Assembly (NCBI RefSeq): GCF_009727055.1
Contig: NC_052357.1
Location: forward strand, 6,276,881 to 6,340,880
Length of the DNA stretch: 64,000 nt
Source of the DNA: Benincasa hispida
Lineage: Eukaryota > Streptophyta > Magnoliopsida > Cucurbitales > Cucurbitaceae
Reading direction: 5' to 3'
Shown here: one piece after another, positions 48,441-62,100 of the stretch
Numbering within the stretch: position 1 is the first letter of the stretch
How the letters are laid out: each line of letters opens with the position of its first letter
Program-made: the position numbers and the translations under genes
The notes under the pieces: generated by a model
The model's database searches: none
Seen by the model: only the letters and a program-made list of their open reading frames with translations
Told to the model about the DNA's origin: nothing

Positions 48441-50145
48441 AAAATGCAACAGACATTTTGTTATATTTATAAATACTTTGATTTATTCTTCTATATTTGA
48501 AAACAATCCTATATTTAATGGTTAATTGTATAGATTTAAATAATGCAGAACTTTGAATAAAAAATATGGCAAAATGAGCACAACTCAAGCATACAAAAAT
48601 ATGTTCGATCAACTACAAAATTAGAAGTTTAATTTTTTCTCCCCATATTGTAAAATAAAAATAAATCAATAAAGAACATTGTCTTTTTGTTTTCAAGTTT
48701 TATATGGTAGGAAGGATGATTGAATATTTAAGACTACAAATGTTCTGGAATGTTAAATATTTATTTGGATCCGCAGAAAAAAACACAAAATATATATATA
48801 TTGTTATACATTAAAAATGTGTTTGTTTACCAATTTTAGTCGGGGTGAATTTTTACTAAACAGTCAAGTAAAGAGGTCTAGAAGTTAATTAATAGTATTG
48901 AGACATTATGAGTTATTTAAGCCCCATTTTATAATCATTTGGATTTAATTTTTTTTAAAAAAAAAATTAAATCTACACATACTACTTTCAACTTCAATTT
49001 TTTTTATTTCTTATCTACTTTTTACCAATGGTTTGAAAAATCAAGTTAAAATTTGAAAACTAAAACAAGTAGCTTTTAAATTTTTTTAAAAAAATTGACT
49101 AAGAATTCAACTATTGCATATAAGAAAGATGCAAATCATCGTAAAAAATTAGAAGAAAATAGACTTAATTATCAAAAACCAAAAACAAACTGCGAAATGA
49201 TTATAAATGAGGCCTTAATGTTAATCCTGGATAAAAAAATAAAATAACTTCAAAATATTTGTTGTTGAACTGAAAAAAGAAAAAAAAATCTATCCATCCC
49301 ATTGAATTTTTGGGCATTGCATGGTTGTTATATATATATATTTATGTATTATATATGTATATATGTATGTGTGCACGCGCAAATAACTAATTCAGCAAAT
49401 AACCCAAAACTATATGACCAATAAAAATTATATTTCCTCAAAAAAAAATTACCAATAAAAATTATAAATATAATTGTCCCTAATAAACATGGCAAAAATT
49501 AAAACATTTTTTAATTTCAATCACTTAGAACCCATTTGGTAACTTTTTAGTCATTTAAAATTAAGTTCATTTGCTCTCAATTTCTTACTATAGTTTTCAA
49601 GTAAAAGAATTACTCTTAACGAAATTCTAAACTAAAAATAATAAAATTTGACTTGATTTTTAAAAATATTAGTAGAAAAATAGATAACAAAACAATAAAT
49701 TTAGAAGAAAAAATGGTGTTTAAAGACTTTATTTTCAAAAACTAAAAACTAAAAATCAAATAATTACCAAACGAGACTTTAGCAAATTTGTTCTGATCTC
49801 AAAATATAACATAGCCACATGTTCTAGCACTTTTCTCGACCAAATATTTCATTCATGACAACAAATAATCTAAGTAGATGCAAAACGCCTACCCAACATA
49901 GATATTTTTATGGTATTTTCATAAATTTGAAATTTCTAACATTTTTTTCAACAACAAATAATCTAAATCAATGCAAAACACCTACCCAACATAGACGTTT
50001 CGATGATATTTCCATATATTTGAAAATTTAAACATTTTTTTCGACAACGAAGCTTATAACACCTGAGTGGTGATATAGAATGGAACTTTTTATCCAAATG
50101 TGTATTCAAAACAAATGACTACGCAAAGATTTAAACATCTCAAAG
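48441..50145. other. AT-rich intergenic region downstream of NUP107
   Basis: No gene is supported. Contents: a (TA)n/(TATG)n tract at 49327-49372; a tandem pair of about 93 bp at 49858-50044; many A/T runs. The NUP107 3' UTR and polyadenylation site must lie at the right edge (below 50146), but no signal stands out. Confidence 0.6.
49858..50044. repeat. Tandem duplication, ~93-bp unit x2
   Basis: Units start ACAACAAATAATCTAA at 49858 and 49951; shared core GCAAAACGCCTACCCAACATAG (with C/A changes). About 80-85% alike by eye. Just downstream of the NUP107 stop codon, so possibly within its 3' UTR or terminator. Confidence 0.85.
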
Positions 50146-53100
50146 TCAAGAAGAAAGCTCTCCAACCTCCATTTTGCGTAATGTGTACTCTCTCTCAAGT
50201 ATCAAAAATTCCTGCAATTGAGAATGCAATGTCAAACCCTGATAAAATTTTGACAACGGCAGAGTCACATACAAGTTTGAAAGAAGAAAAGGAACAGATA
50301 GGAGCATTTGGCTCACTAAATGGAGTTAACAAGTCTTCAGTCAGTAAGTTCATGTTTTGGAGGTAGAGTTATGAGATTGAATTTCTCGATAATTGTAAAA
50401 AATAGATTAAAAAATGGTTGGTAAATGTGAAAAGTAGAGATAAAGGGGAAGATTGAGTTCCTTGATAAATGTGAAAAGTATAAAAAATGAAAAGATTGAG
50501 TTTCCTGATAAATGTACAACTTCAATAGTGTTTACTATTTAAGTTGGGTTGTTTACAACAAAACTTCATAATGGTAAAGTAACACATTAAACAGCAGCGT
50601 TTTGTCTTTTGTTTCAAGTTTTGTTCAGTGTTTTTAATCTTTAGTTGAATGGTATCGTTTCTATTTTGCATCCACGATCATCGCTCTCTTCTCAATTATA
50701 TTTCGACTTCATTGAATAATAGAAGTAAGTTTCTAGAGCATTTCAATTCCACTTTTGTTCGTCTTTCACTAAATTTTCTGTGATGATAATAAATGCACGG
50801 TAAAAACTGGCAGAAGGCCAACATTAAGGTACCAGATTGCTTTTATTATGATAAAGTTAATTGAGAGATACCTCGAATTGTTGCTGGCTGAACAAATCAG
50901 AAAACCCAGATTCAGAGCTCGCCACGAGTTCGATCAAATTATCATGGCATTTGGGTTCGAATCCCAACTCCATCAGAGCCACAGAAACCTGAAAATAAGG
51001 TAACAAAAAATAAGGCTGAGTAATTATTAACCGGTTCAAAGGAATAGAAAGAAAGTTCAGTGTCTTGTTGAATATCTCATTCTCCGATTTTCAGAAATCG
51101 TGTAAGCAAAAATTATCGATATAAAAATGCCAGAATGCTCCTATAAATAGGTAGAGCTCATAAATACTGCTGATCTAAGGAAAACAAACCACATATATCT
51201 CGTTTTTTTAATTATCTGAAAATATGTCCCCAAGGGTCAGCTCCCTTGGCAAGGGTTAGCAGTCTCTTCGTCATACCAGCTTAGAGGTCCCAAATTTAAA
51301 AACTTGAGTGAACTTAATACCAAAAACTCTTGATGTCTCTTGGGTCATGGCCTTGGGGTGAGGCGGGTGCTCGGGGTATTAGTGAGCAAACCCCGACTCC
51401 CGATTATCAAAAATATGTACATATCAAAAAATATTTAAGCCAACTTTTGCACATCTTGACAAATCTCACAAGATGCCTCACTAGTCACTACCCATAGTTT
51501 GAACCTATTGCTTCTAAGTCCATTTGTTTTAGTTTTACCAGCCCAAATGACTGCCAAACTCATCCAAAATGGTTTTTACTAGATAGAGAGACCAATCTGT
51601 TAGAAATAATTTTGATTTCTAATATTCATTCATATAATTTAAATAATTGATAATTAGTATTGTCATACACACGGTGATAATTAGTATAGTATTGAAGAGA
51701 CGACTATAGGGTATAAATCCCTCCGTCCCATACCGTAAAATTTAAAAGTTTGTGTGGTGTTTTGTAAAGTTGGAAAAATAGAGGGGTTTTTATGTTTTGT
51801 TTTTAAAAACTAATCCCAAGTAGTCATTCAAGATCATGATTAGTTATCCATGTAGTGGAGTTGGTAGTTACTTGGAATGCGGGTGGTTACCTAAGTTAGG
51901 GGAGAGTGGAGTAGTTGCCTATATACATAGACGTGATAGACAGTTCTTCTCATATGCTCTCTCTCAATCTCTGAGTAGTTAATAATTCCAAAAGAATAAC
52001 ACACTCTTTGTCAACTAAGGTTTAATTCATTGAATTGAACAAGCCTTTATATCATCAAAGAGTAAATTAAAGAATATACGGTATTGGAATCGGAGAACAT
52101 TGATTTAAAGAATTTTGGATATTCATCATGGAATGATCAAGCAAGTGTTCATTCCTTTACCATATGTATCTAGGTTGATTTAATTATCCTATCCCATTGG
52201 TGATGACCGCTTCCGCATTTGAGTCTAATCAATGCTAATCCATATTATTAATGATAAGTAAATGGTAGGATGAGTATATAATAGAAGTAAAAAGCAGCTC
52301 GAATATAAAGTTCATTCGCCTCGAAGAAGTATTTACCTGCATGCATCGGAGAATAACTTCTGGAAGGCAGCACTGACGACATAGGCCTTGCACAATGTAT
52401 GCTGCCGGGCATTCTAGTGAACCATCTTCATTTGAAGACCATGCATCTAGACGCAAGACCTCCAAAGTGACTCCAGCTTGAAAACCGCGAAGCTCACCTA
52501 CAACATATTATAGTCATACTTGCTTAATGCACCTTCTTTTTCTGTTAAAAGAGGCGGGGGGAAGAACTAAGAGAGGTCCACATCTCAGATTTCATCATTC
52601 AAAGGCCACAAGAACCAAACCCACATTTACTAAATCTCAACAGAATAGCAATTAGTAACTGATAAGTAAGATACTGGACCTGCAGGTGCAATAGTACTTC
52701 TCACCTTTGAATCCAGCTGCCATGATACCACTAAGAATGCCACCATCATTAACTTCGCGATGCCCAAGCCCATCGCCTGGTGCTGCTAAACAGCGAAGCA
52801 CAATCTCAATACAGAAACCTTCCCCTGATGGAATGGAGACATTCACCTGCATATTTGAAGTACATGCAAATTTTTGTAACTTGACGAGTTTTTCTTTTTT
52901 TCTTTTCCTAATAAGAAATGAGGATATATTTGTCTAAATGAAAAGATTATAAAATATGATAGAACTATTTGACAAAAAAAATGATACGAACAATCAACAG
53001 AGCACAATAAAGCATCCCACTCTCCTCCTTCCATCAGCCAGGCCAAACCTGACTCCATTCCGTAATTTAAAATTTGAAAGGGACCCTACTTAACCATCCC

Positions 53101-56100
53101 GAATACAAAGTATAATAGGCTAGTGATCTAAAGCAAATATGGGGTTCAGAGACTATCTAAAGCGATGAAAAAAAATAGAAGAATACACCAACAGATACAT
53201 CACATCACAAATTAACATAATGATGATGATGATAAAATATTTCTTTATCTCCGTTTCTCATCCAGAAAAATAACAGAAAACTAACAATAGATCAAATTTA
53301 AGGAACACACCACCAGTTGCCGATTTAATATGATCTCCTCAGTAACTGATGCGTAAAGGGAACTTGTTAAGGTTGTGCATGTGGCGGCTTCAGGGCACAA
53401 ACATTCCCCAGAAGGTAAACAGAGCATGACAGTGGCATGCAATTCAAGATAAACAGGCTCCATTGACTCATAGAGGTGATCTTCTGCAAAACCCAACCAC
53501 GGACTTTCTTTCTCTACGGAAAGGAAAAAAAATTGCAGAAACATCATGAGCAGTGACAATAATGAGTAGAATACCTGGCGTTATTAACAATGAATAGGGA
53601 AAAGAATCGATAAAGCATACTAAGTAACAATGAAAGTGAGGAATCGAGTGTCTCATTAGCAGCTTTAATGGATCTTTGTTTTTCTTCCAATGAGAGATCG
53701 AGGGAAGGCGCTTCATTATTCTCCAACTCAATTTTGAGCCAGTTGCGATATGTTGCATCACAAGAGAAATATTCACTCTAATGAAGATAAAAGTTTTATT
53801 AGATGAACACTAATCAATAATCAAAACAGGTAGTACAGTAACAATGACCAACATGTAATTACAAGAATTGGATAGATTATCGAAGCATGTAGTACAATAA
53901 CAATGACCAACATGTAATTACAAGAATTGGATAGTATACCCAATCCTGGAACTCTTTTAAGTTCTCCAGAACGCCATTATCCTCCAATGCACTAAATGTT
54001 TCTGAATGCTGCCTCAGAGGTTCAGCAAGAAGACTAAGTAACTTGTGTGCACCATTAGGCATTGACGGAATTCTCCACATGGATATCAGAGCAAACTCTC
54101 TGAACAAGATGTTGCTATAAAATAACACAAGATTGAAATTCAAAAGTTGTAGAAAGCAGCAGTGTAATATATATATATGCATTAACCATAGGCCAAATCC
54201 AACATCCACATATTACAACCACAATGTAGGCATACAGTTAATACAATAACCGCTCAACCTACACTTGGACTAGTATACAGAAAAGTGCAAGAAATCAGTA
54301 TTGCTTCATTGCTCCATATAATTTTTTTAGGAAAAAAATTTGCAGTATTAATTATCTTCAAAATCAAATGTAACTCCAATAAAGCATAAGGGCATCACCC
54401 CCAGATTTGCAAGGACCAATCAACATTCATAATTTATCATGGTAGTCAGTGTTCCAGAAAGTGTACCTAGGAGCTATGCACTCCCAGGACACCTCACTTC
54501 AAAAGCCCTCGTTTTTTCAAACAATTTCCCAACTCTACTACATTTGGTCACAAAAAAAAAAAAAAAAAAAAAAAAAAAAACACCTTGGATATCACGGCAA
54601 CAGCAAACTACTATCATTTACCTATGTGCCAATCCTCGGAGAAGAAGTTTGGTGCTAACATCTTTGACATTAGCAATTGTGGAAGGAGGGGTAAAGCAGA
54701 CCCACTGGACAACCATAGCTTTCTGAAGACTCTGCAGGCGATGTTGTTCTACAGCATCTGATAACTTATCAGAAGTACCAATTTTTGTCTCCCGAGATCT
54801 TGACAATACACTGTTCAAGTACATCACATATCCGCGTAATAATTATAAACAACATCAGATCAGGTGAATTTCAGGCTTAAATATGCAAGTATTAAATCAA
54901 GTTAAATGCAAAAACACCTTTCAATAATCTCTTCAAAACTGCCCTTTGAATCACCGTCAGGAGAAAATGGCAAATATTCAATAGCAGAGAGAAAGATCTT
55001 ATACTTGACTTGCACGCTGTGAACAAGCAAAAAAGTATAGACATATGTTAATCATAGTACACGTGAATATAATCCCCTGAGAGACAAATTCCCCTTGTTC
55101 AACAGAGACTAGGCATTGCAAGATGGATCAATAATTAGAAGACTCGGGTTGCAGTATACTTTTGTACCCAAAAAAAGGCAGCAATACCAGCTAATAAATA
55201 CAGACCATTCTTTTGGAACGGGTTTTATGGACCTTTAAATAAAGACTATTGCAAAAAGGAAGGGGAAAGATTAAAAAAATAATACAAAAAAAAAGTATTC
55301 GAGTACAAATGAGTTTCACTTCTGTCCAATTTTATTATCATTATTAGTCTTTCCCATGATTCATATGTAATATTATTTTCATAATAACCAGTTATTCCGT
55401 GGTCTCCATAAATAATACACACTATGACGATGCACACATGGCAGTATTCGTTTGCACTATCATCTTCATTTTCATATTTGTCTTTGCCATTGTCATATTC
55501 ATCACCATGATAACACTGCTACTATTACTTTAGAACTCAAGGACACAAATGTACAACCTATAGAACAGATCATGTTCAAGTAAGGTCGTTATTACTGCTG
55601 CTACTACTATTATTATTAGTAACATTAATCAACCCTAGCAGCCATCTCTCATCAGTATTGCTATCTCAGAACTGTGCTAAACACTTGAAAAACTACTATA
55701 TATGGGACCTCTTCACAAACGATGATGTCAAATCAGGAAACTGAAAACATGATTAAAAGAGACGATAGTATTGCAAAACATCTTGAGATACAATATGGCC
55801 ATATAACTTCTAACATCCACCAAAAAACTAAAGAAATTAAAAAAAATACTAAAAAAATTAATGTCCTCTTGCTAAGAACATATGCATTAAAAGCCAAATT
55901 AGATTAGTCAAAGAACCACAATTCCTTCTTCAAGATAAATATAAAATCACATAGAGAACCTCTAATCCACATGCCTTATCATGTAACATGCAGATTGAAA
56001 AACCAAAACTTTTTCAACTGTAAGGATTTCAATCACCTGCTGGTGAGCCTAAGTTCCATCATGTGCACAAAGAGGTCAATACACCGATGGCTTGCTAGCT

Positions 56101-59100
56101 GAGAAGCGTACACACCAACCAGCTCCTCGTGTTGCATCGAGAAGAGAAACATGGCATACCTGAAACCCATAGTAAATTATCTATTGACTCAAAATTATAT
56201 CCTCGTGACATGCTCTAAGGCCATTTCTATTATTTCACGAGAATGGCAAAAGTTACAAATTCTTTCATTTTTCTCAATGAAAGAGCAGTATCTTACCAAA
56301 ATAAATAAATAAATTTCATCTCACATCTAAATATTCTATATTGTCATCTAAACAAGAAGCTTTTTACCTACATGTGTAAAATAAGATCCCCAACATTCAT
56401 GATCTTCTCTCTGAAGATATCCTTCATTTCTTCAGCAAGCAAATACCGAAGCACGAGCACTAAATGAGCACCAAACCGTATCATTTGAGGATCACCATGA
56501 GGCCTAACAAAATCCAACGTGCAATTATAATTCAATCAACTGTATCAGGACACCAAGCAAATACACCTGCTATTTCTGCTTGGCAATTTGAATTTTAGTA
56601 TTAAGCCTTTTTTAAATGCTAGTATGAGCTGTAAACGTCCAAACTGGGCAGAAATTTAGGTGGTGAGTTACAATCACCATTAATCTAGTCATATAAGTAA
56701 AAAGTTATTGAGTTGCCCCTGATATGAGTAGGCTCCTCCAATCAAGCTAGTCTCCTATTATAACAGAAATGGCCAAATGGTTTAGGGTACAAAATTTGTT
56801 ACCACACCAGAATCATAAGATGCTTAATGTTGTTGATTGGAGATGCTTAGAATTTTTGGAAAGTGTTAGAGAATTAATGTTGTAGTGATGAACCTCTTAT
56901 GCAATGTATCAATTGCAAGAATATTCTGTTACTCCATTAGTCTTCTGCAGTCTATTTTCCTATTCATTTCATTTGTTTAATAAAAATACATAAATAGATT
57001 ATTGGACGGCAATGAATGACATTCAAAAGAACCATAAATGAGTACAAGTAGAACTCAAGTTTTCTCAATTGCAAAATAACTCTTGCATCAATTGTAATTA
57101 ATAATGGAGAGAATCTTAAAAATGCATATATTCATATACTACTCACTATTATCTCTCTAAAAAAACCTTATAAACCCTGTCGATATTTTTCCATTACTGA
57201 CCAATTTATAAACAGCTAAAAAGTGTCTACCTAATAATAAATATGCAACAAAGAATGGGGGAAAATATACCAGATCTGTCACAAATGACATTTATCTGTA
57301 ATAACAAAGACATAACATGACCTGAAAACATCTTGGTCATCTTCTGAAGGTGCTATCCAGGACCAGATTAGGTCCAAAAGACGAGGAATGTCTCCAAGCA
57401 TCAAGATCATCTGAGAAAACATATTATAAAATGTAAGATGGAATTTGTTTTTCCTTATGTTTTAACAGTAAGCTGCAGAAGGATAACAAAAAGATCTATA
57501 CTCTGTTTCATGTGAAAATCATAATGGGATGACTAATGAGAGAGCTAAAGAAAAAAGGACAACAAATTAATTTCCTATCATGTAAAATTAAAAATAAAAG
57601 ATGCCAACAAGAGCGTAGCTCAACTGACATAATGTTTATACTATCAACCTCGTGATTTGAGGTTCGATTCCCCCACTCCACACTTTAATTACAATCTCTC
57701 TTCAAAAAGAATTAAAAATAAAAGACAGCAATTAGGTTTATTTGCACATCCTAAAACTTATGATTTAAAAATAAACATTAGGTAAATTGATTAATAACTA
57801 TTTCATAGTAAGCTATGAATTTTTTTTCCTTATGTTTTAACAGTAAGCTGCAGAAGGATAACAAAAAGATCTATACTCCGTTTCATGTGAAAATCATAAT
57901 GGGATGACTAATGAGAGAGCTAAAGAAAAAGGGACAACGAATTAATTTCCTATCATGTAAAATTATAAATAAAAGACAGCAATTAGGTTTTTTTGCACAT
58001 CCTAAAACTTATGGTTTAAAAATAAACATTAGGTAAATTGATTAGTAACTATTTCATTGGAGTAGCAGGCACCATTTTCCTGTGCACGTAGGGAACTACA
58101 TAACTCTGTTAAGAAGGTGAGAAGTGAGTGAAAGGTGAGTGGGGGAGGTAAGGAAGGGTGTAGCTTTCTTTTGTTATATGCAAAATTCTGTTATTAATAG
58201 AATGCCAATGTTAGTACATGAGTAGGGAAAGTTTACTCAAGTGCGATGCTGTACAGAGTAGTAGTCAGGAAATCGGTAAGGGAGAGCTGGGAACTCTAGC
58301 TTTTAGAGATGAGTACAAACTGCACTGACGATTAGTGGAATCAAAACTCTACCCCGGTGATGCCTATAGGGACGAAAGTAGATAACTGGGACTATGTTGG
58401 TAGAGGGAATTCCAGCTGAACCAATTTTACAGCAAGGAAACAAGGAAGAAACTAAAGAATCTAGCAGTCAGCTAGGGAGAACTAACTGATGCAACAGTAA
58501 CTGAAACGACTGGTGAGCTCCCACCAAACTCAAGCTCCATCTGAGAATGATACCACAGCACAGTTAAATACCAAGAGTGAAACCTTATGTAGGAAGGTGC
58601 CGACAGATGCCAACTGTAGGGCCGACAAATATGAGGTTTGTGTTTCCATCCAGAGGAGAAATTTTCAGCAGGACACCAGTTAGAAACAAATGGCGAAACT
58701 CTCTTCCTAACTCCATTAATCTACTGTCATCAAATAAAGGCAATAAATCTTAGTGCTTTTTCAATTAAAAAATGGCACACAACCCCAAGCCAAACCCAGG
58801 CCACAAAACAGTCTTGTACACCGTCAAAATAGAATGCCTACGAAATTAACCAGCCATCACAATAGAAATAATTTAAATAAGTTTGCCCTTCCACATGTTA
58901 CCTCCTTGGTTTAGTTGCACTATTTAACAAGTAAAATCTCATAAAACTATCTTGGTCACTCCAATTAAATCTAGAATACCTGAATTTGCCGCTGCTGCTC
59001 TTTGCATCCACGATTTACATTTTCATGCACCATATCACTGGATCAAGAAAATGAATGGACCTTACATTTTGAACATCACATCACTCATGTGTAGTAAAAT

Positions 59101-62100
59101 TATATTGTATAGGTACCCTGAATGGAGTTTTTGGAGAAGGACAGAAATTTGGCGTGGTTGCTGGCTCAGAACTGGAAGTGGCCAACTTTCTGGTCCATCA
59201 GAAGCCTGAAGGTTTCTATCACTTTGTCCTGGACTTCCATCTACAGTGTCTATAATGCTTTTAAAAAGATCCATCTTCTCTTGTGAACGAGTGAGTTCAA
59301 GATCTACTTGAACATCTAGCCACGACTTTGCCATTGCCCAGCATGCTGACTGCATGCAAACGGATAGTCCCAGAGCATTAAATTGTTTTAAAACAAATTG
59401 ATATTATCGAAGGTCACCACAAAAGTCTTAGGAGAACTCTTTTCCATTATACTAAGTCAACACAAAATGTTAGCCAATAGCATTGGTAAATCGATAGCCA
59501 CAACGAAACTATTTAAAATATATATATATATGAAAGCCTCATCGACCTCCCACGCCATTCATAAATTGATTAGCAGTTCTGTTCACATGCATCCCAAATG
59601 GTGAAATGGACAGAGCGCAGAAGTTTCAGTTAAACATTCTAAAATTTGCTGAGATTACTCTGACAAGCATACCTCCCAATCTGTGCATATAGGAAGTACA
59701 CGCTTCAAATTTCCACATTGAACAGCATACACAGCAGCCTCATACTTCCCACCATCTACTTCTGCAATTTTCTTCAACAATTGCACAGAGTATAAGTAGA
59801 AGTAATAATCAAAGAAATTGAAAGAAAAGAATATCTATAAACAAGAATACAGAAAACATCTACTATTCAATGCCCATCTTCAAACAAGTAATAGCATGAT
59901 CGTTAGTGAGCTCATCAGAAGTATACAATTATGATTGTACATATTTACCATCAACCATCAGAGAGAGATTACATAAAGAATTACAGCAAATAAAGAATTA
60001 CACAAGTAACTTCGAAACAGCAAATAAAACCTACTGCCTCTTGAAATAACAATGATTACCTCAGATGCACAATAAGAAGCCCATTTCCAAAGACGCCATT
60101 GGTGGCCAATTCCACTTTCTAGTTCAATAGCTTGTAGAATTCTGTTTTTTCCATTCCTTACCAAGGCATCAATGGAAGGAAAGTGTTCCAATCCACTAAA
60201 AGGACACAAAGTTGCAGCTCTCCACGGCTGCCAACAGGTTATTAGATGTATCACGGGATGAAAGGTGATAAACCAGAGCACTGGAAGGCAAGAAGCCATA
60301 GCTCTCAGAGATTTGTTTACCTGTCCTGCCGACCGGCAGAGATCACATGCTTCTTTCATTCTCCCAGCTTTTATAAGAGTCCAGGCATCTTCTAAAAGAG
60401 ATTCATCTTGTTTCTGTAGAGAAAAACATAAATTGCTGATATACTGCATACAAAACTAAAGCCAGTCATATGCGTCTATTTTCCAGTCTAAGTTTGTCAA
60501 TCTTTCTTATATGCACTCACGCATGTGCCAAACTACACATCCAATGTAAGCATGGATGACAATTAATACATGAGTTTTGGTGTATCAATAAGATGTTTTT
60601 TAGATATGGTTCAATAAGATGTTTTTTATACTATTCAAGGCCCAATTTTGCATAATAAAATCATACTCTGTCATCTGGCAGTTGATGAGCATGTTCACGT
60701 GTTGGAGCATCAAAATCCAAGTGATGAATAGCATTTGTGTTAGAGGTCCCTTTCTTGAGAGACCGCTGTGTATTATGCCAAACTCCAGAAGATGGAAGAT
60801 AGGTGCCAACATGAGACCCACGAATCTGTAAAATCATATACAAAAGGTCAAGGAAAATTGGCTACCCCTAGTAAAAGTTTTTCAAGTCACCAAGATTTAG
60901 CTTTTCAGGATGTATCTCAGGCACTTGACTGCCTGAATGATGTTTCAAGTCTGCTTAGCAATGTTAACCATTATAAAACATATCACGTCAGTGACAGCTA
61001 CTACTAAAAATCTGTCATTTGACAGTTAGCATAAAATATCATAGCTCTAGTAGGAGCAGGAGACTCATAATTAAATACAGCATTAATTTTGAAATATATT
61101 TCAACCATACTATAGGGTATGGCTTACGGTAGTATATCAAGTAAAGTTGTCAAAAGAACTCATCACCTTGCTTTCCAGATCAAGTGCTTTAGAGGCTAAA
61201 CCTTCCAGCCACTCAACAATTCGAAGACATAATTGAGCTGTATGGTCTTCTGAGACAAACTGGCAGGCCTCCAAGTGTGACGTTGGGGGAAACTGCAACA
61301 AATCGATAGCTTCATTTAGGTTCTTCAAACACAAGTAATGTTTCAAATGATATAAAAATTGCTTATTTTTATATGGAAGAAAAGGATGAAAAAATACATA
61401 ACCACAATTAGATCTTTAGGCGTCTCTTTCGTAGCTGCAAGAACGAGATACCAATATTAATTCCAAGGTCAAATAATGAAATATTTTCAATTAAAAAAAA
61501 CACCAACATGTATTATATATCTGAGTGAGTGGGTGAATTAACCTCCTTCAACTTTATGAGTACAAAAAGGGGAGATAAGACATCCACCCTGCTAGCCAAA
61601 ATGAAAAGAAAAATATACTAATTGCCAATTGGCAGCAATTAGAGAAGGGGGCAAATTACAGAAGAAGTAATTTAAAGGACACCAGAAAGAAGCTTTAGAA
61701 ACATATCAGGTAAACAAGCCAGCTTCACATCCACAAAGAATGTTTGCAGGGAAAATTTTAATCATGCAGCAAGGGTTAGAGCCACACATTTGCTGCCATT
61801 TAGACAGAAGAATTGAACCAAGATCCACGAAAACATACATGAAACAGAAAACACATATTTGGACACAGATACAAAATACAACTTTTAAAAAGTTATCGAG
61901 AAAGAGATATTTCCTTTCCCATACAGGTACCACAAAAGGGACCACGAGGCAGCTTCATCTACAAGAAATTGAGCCTTTTGCCTCATCAATTTGTCTTCAA
62001 TAAAGCGGTGCTGAATGTTGGAACCATACCTAGCAGAAAAGAATAAAGAATAGACAAAATCACAGTAAAAATATGCCAGCAATATAAAGGGATAAGTTGC

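Noticed and set aside
50100..50366. Plus-strand ORF of 88 codons
   Set aside because: It is the mirror of the NUP107 terminal exon (50146-50211) plus intron; no known domain, while the minus strand gives the conserved C-terminus.
50760..50790. Alternative NUP107 last exon (ACAG then KI*)
   Set aside because: It would end the protein at QQQFEKI; the exon at 50146-50211 restores the conserved EFLILEREY end.
54439..54726. ORFs across the poly(A) run
   Set aside because: Polylysine artefact in NUP107 intron 17, antisense to exon 17.
58070..58700. Possible extra element or exon in NUP107 intron 12
   Set aside because: No splice-consistent reading, no terminal repeats and no box A/B; left unassigned.
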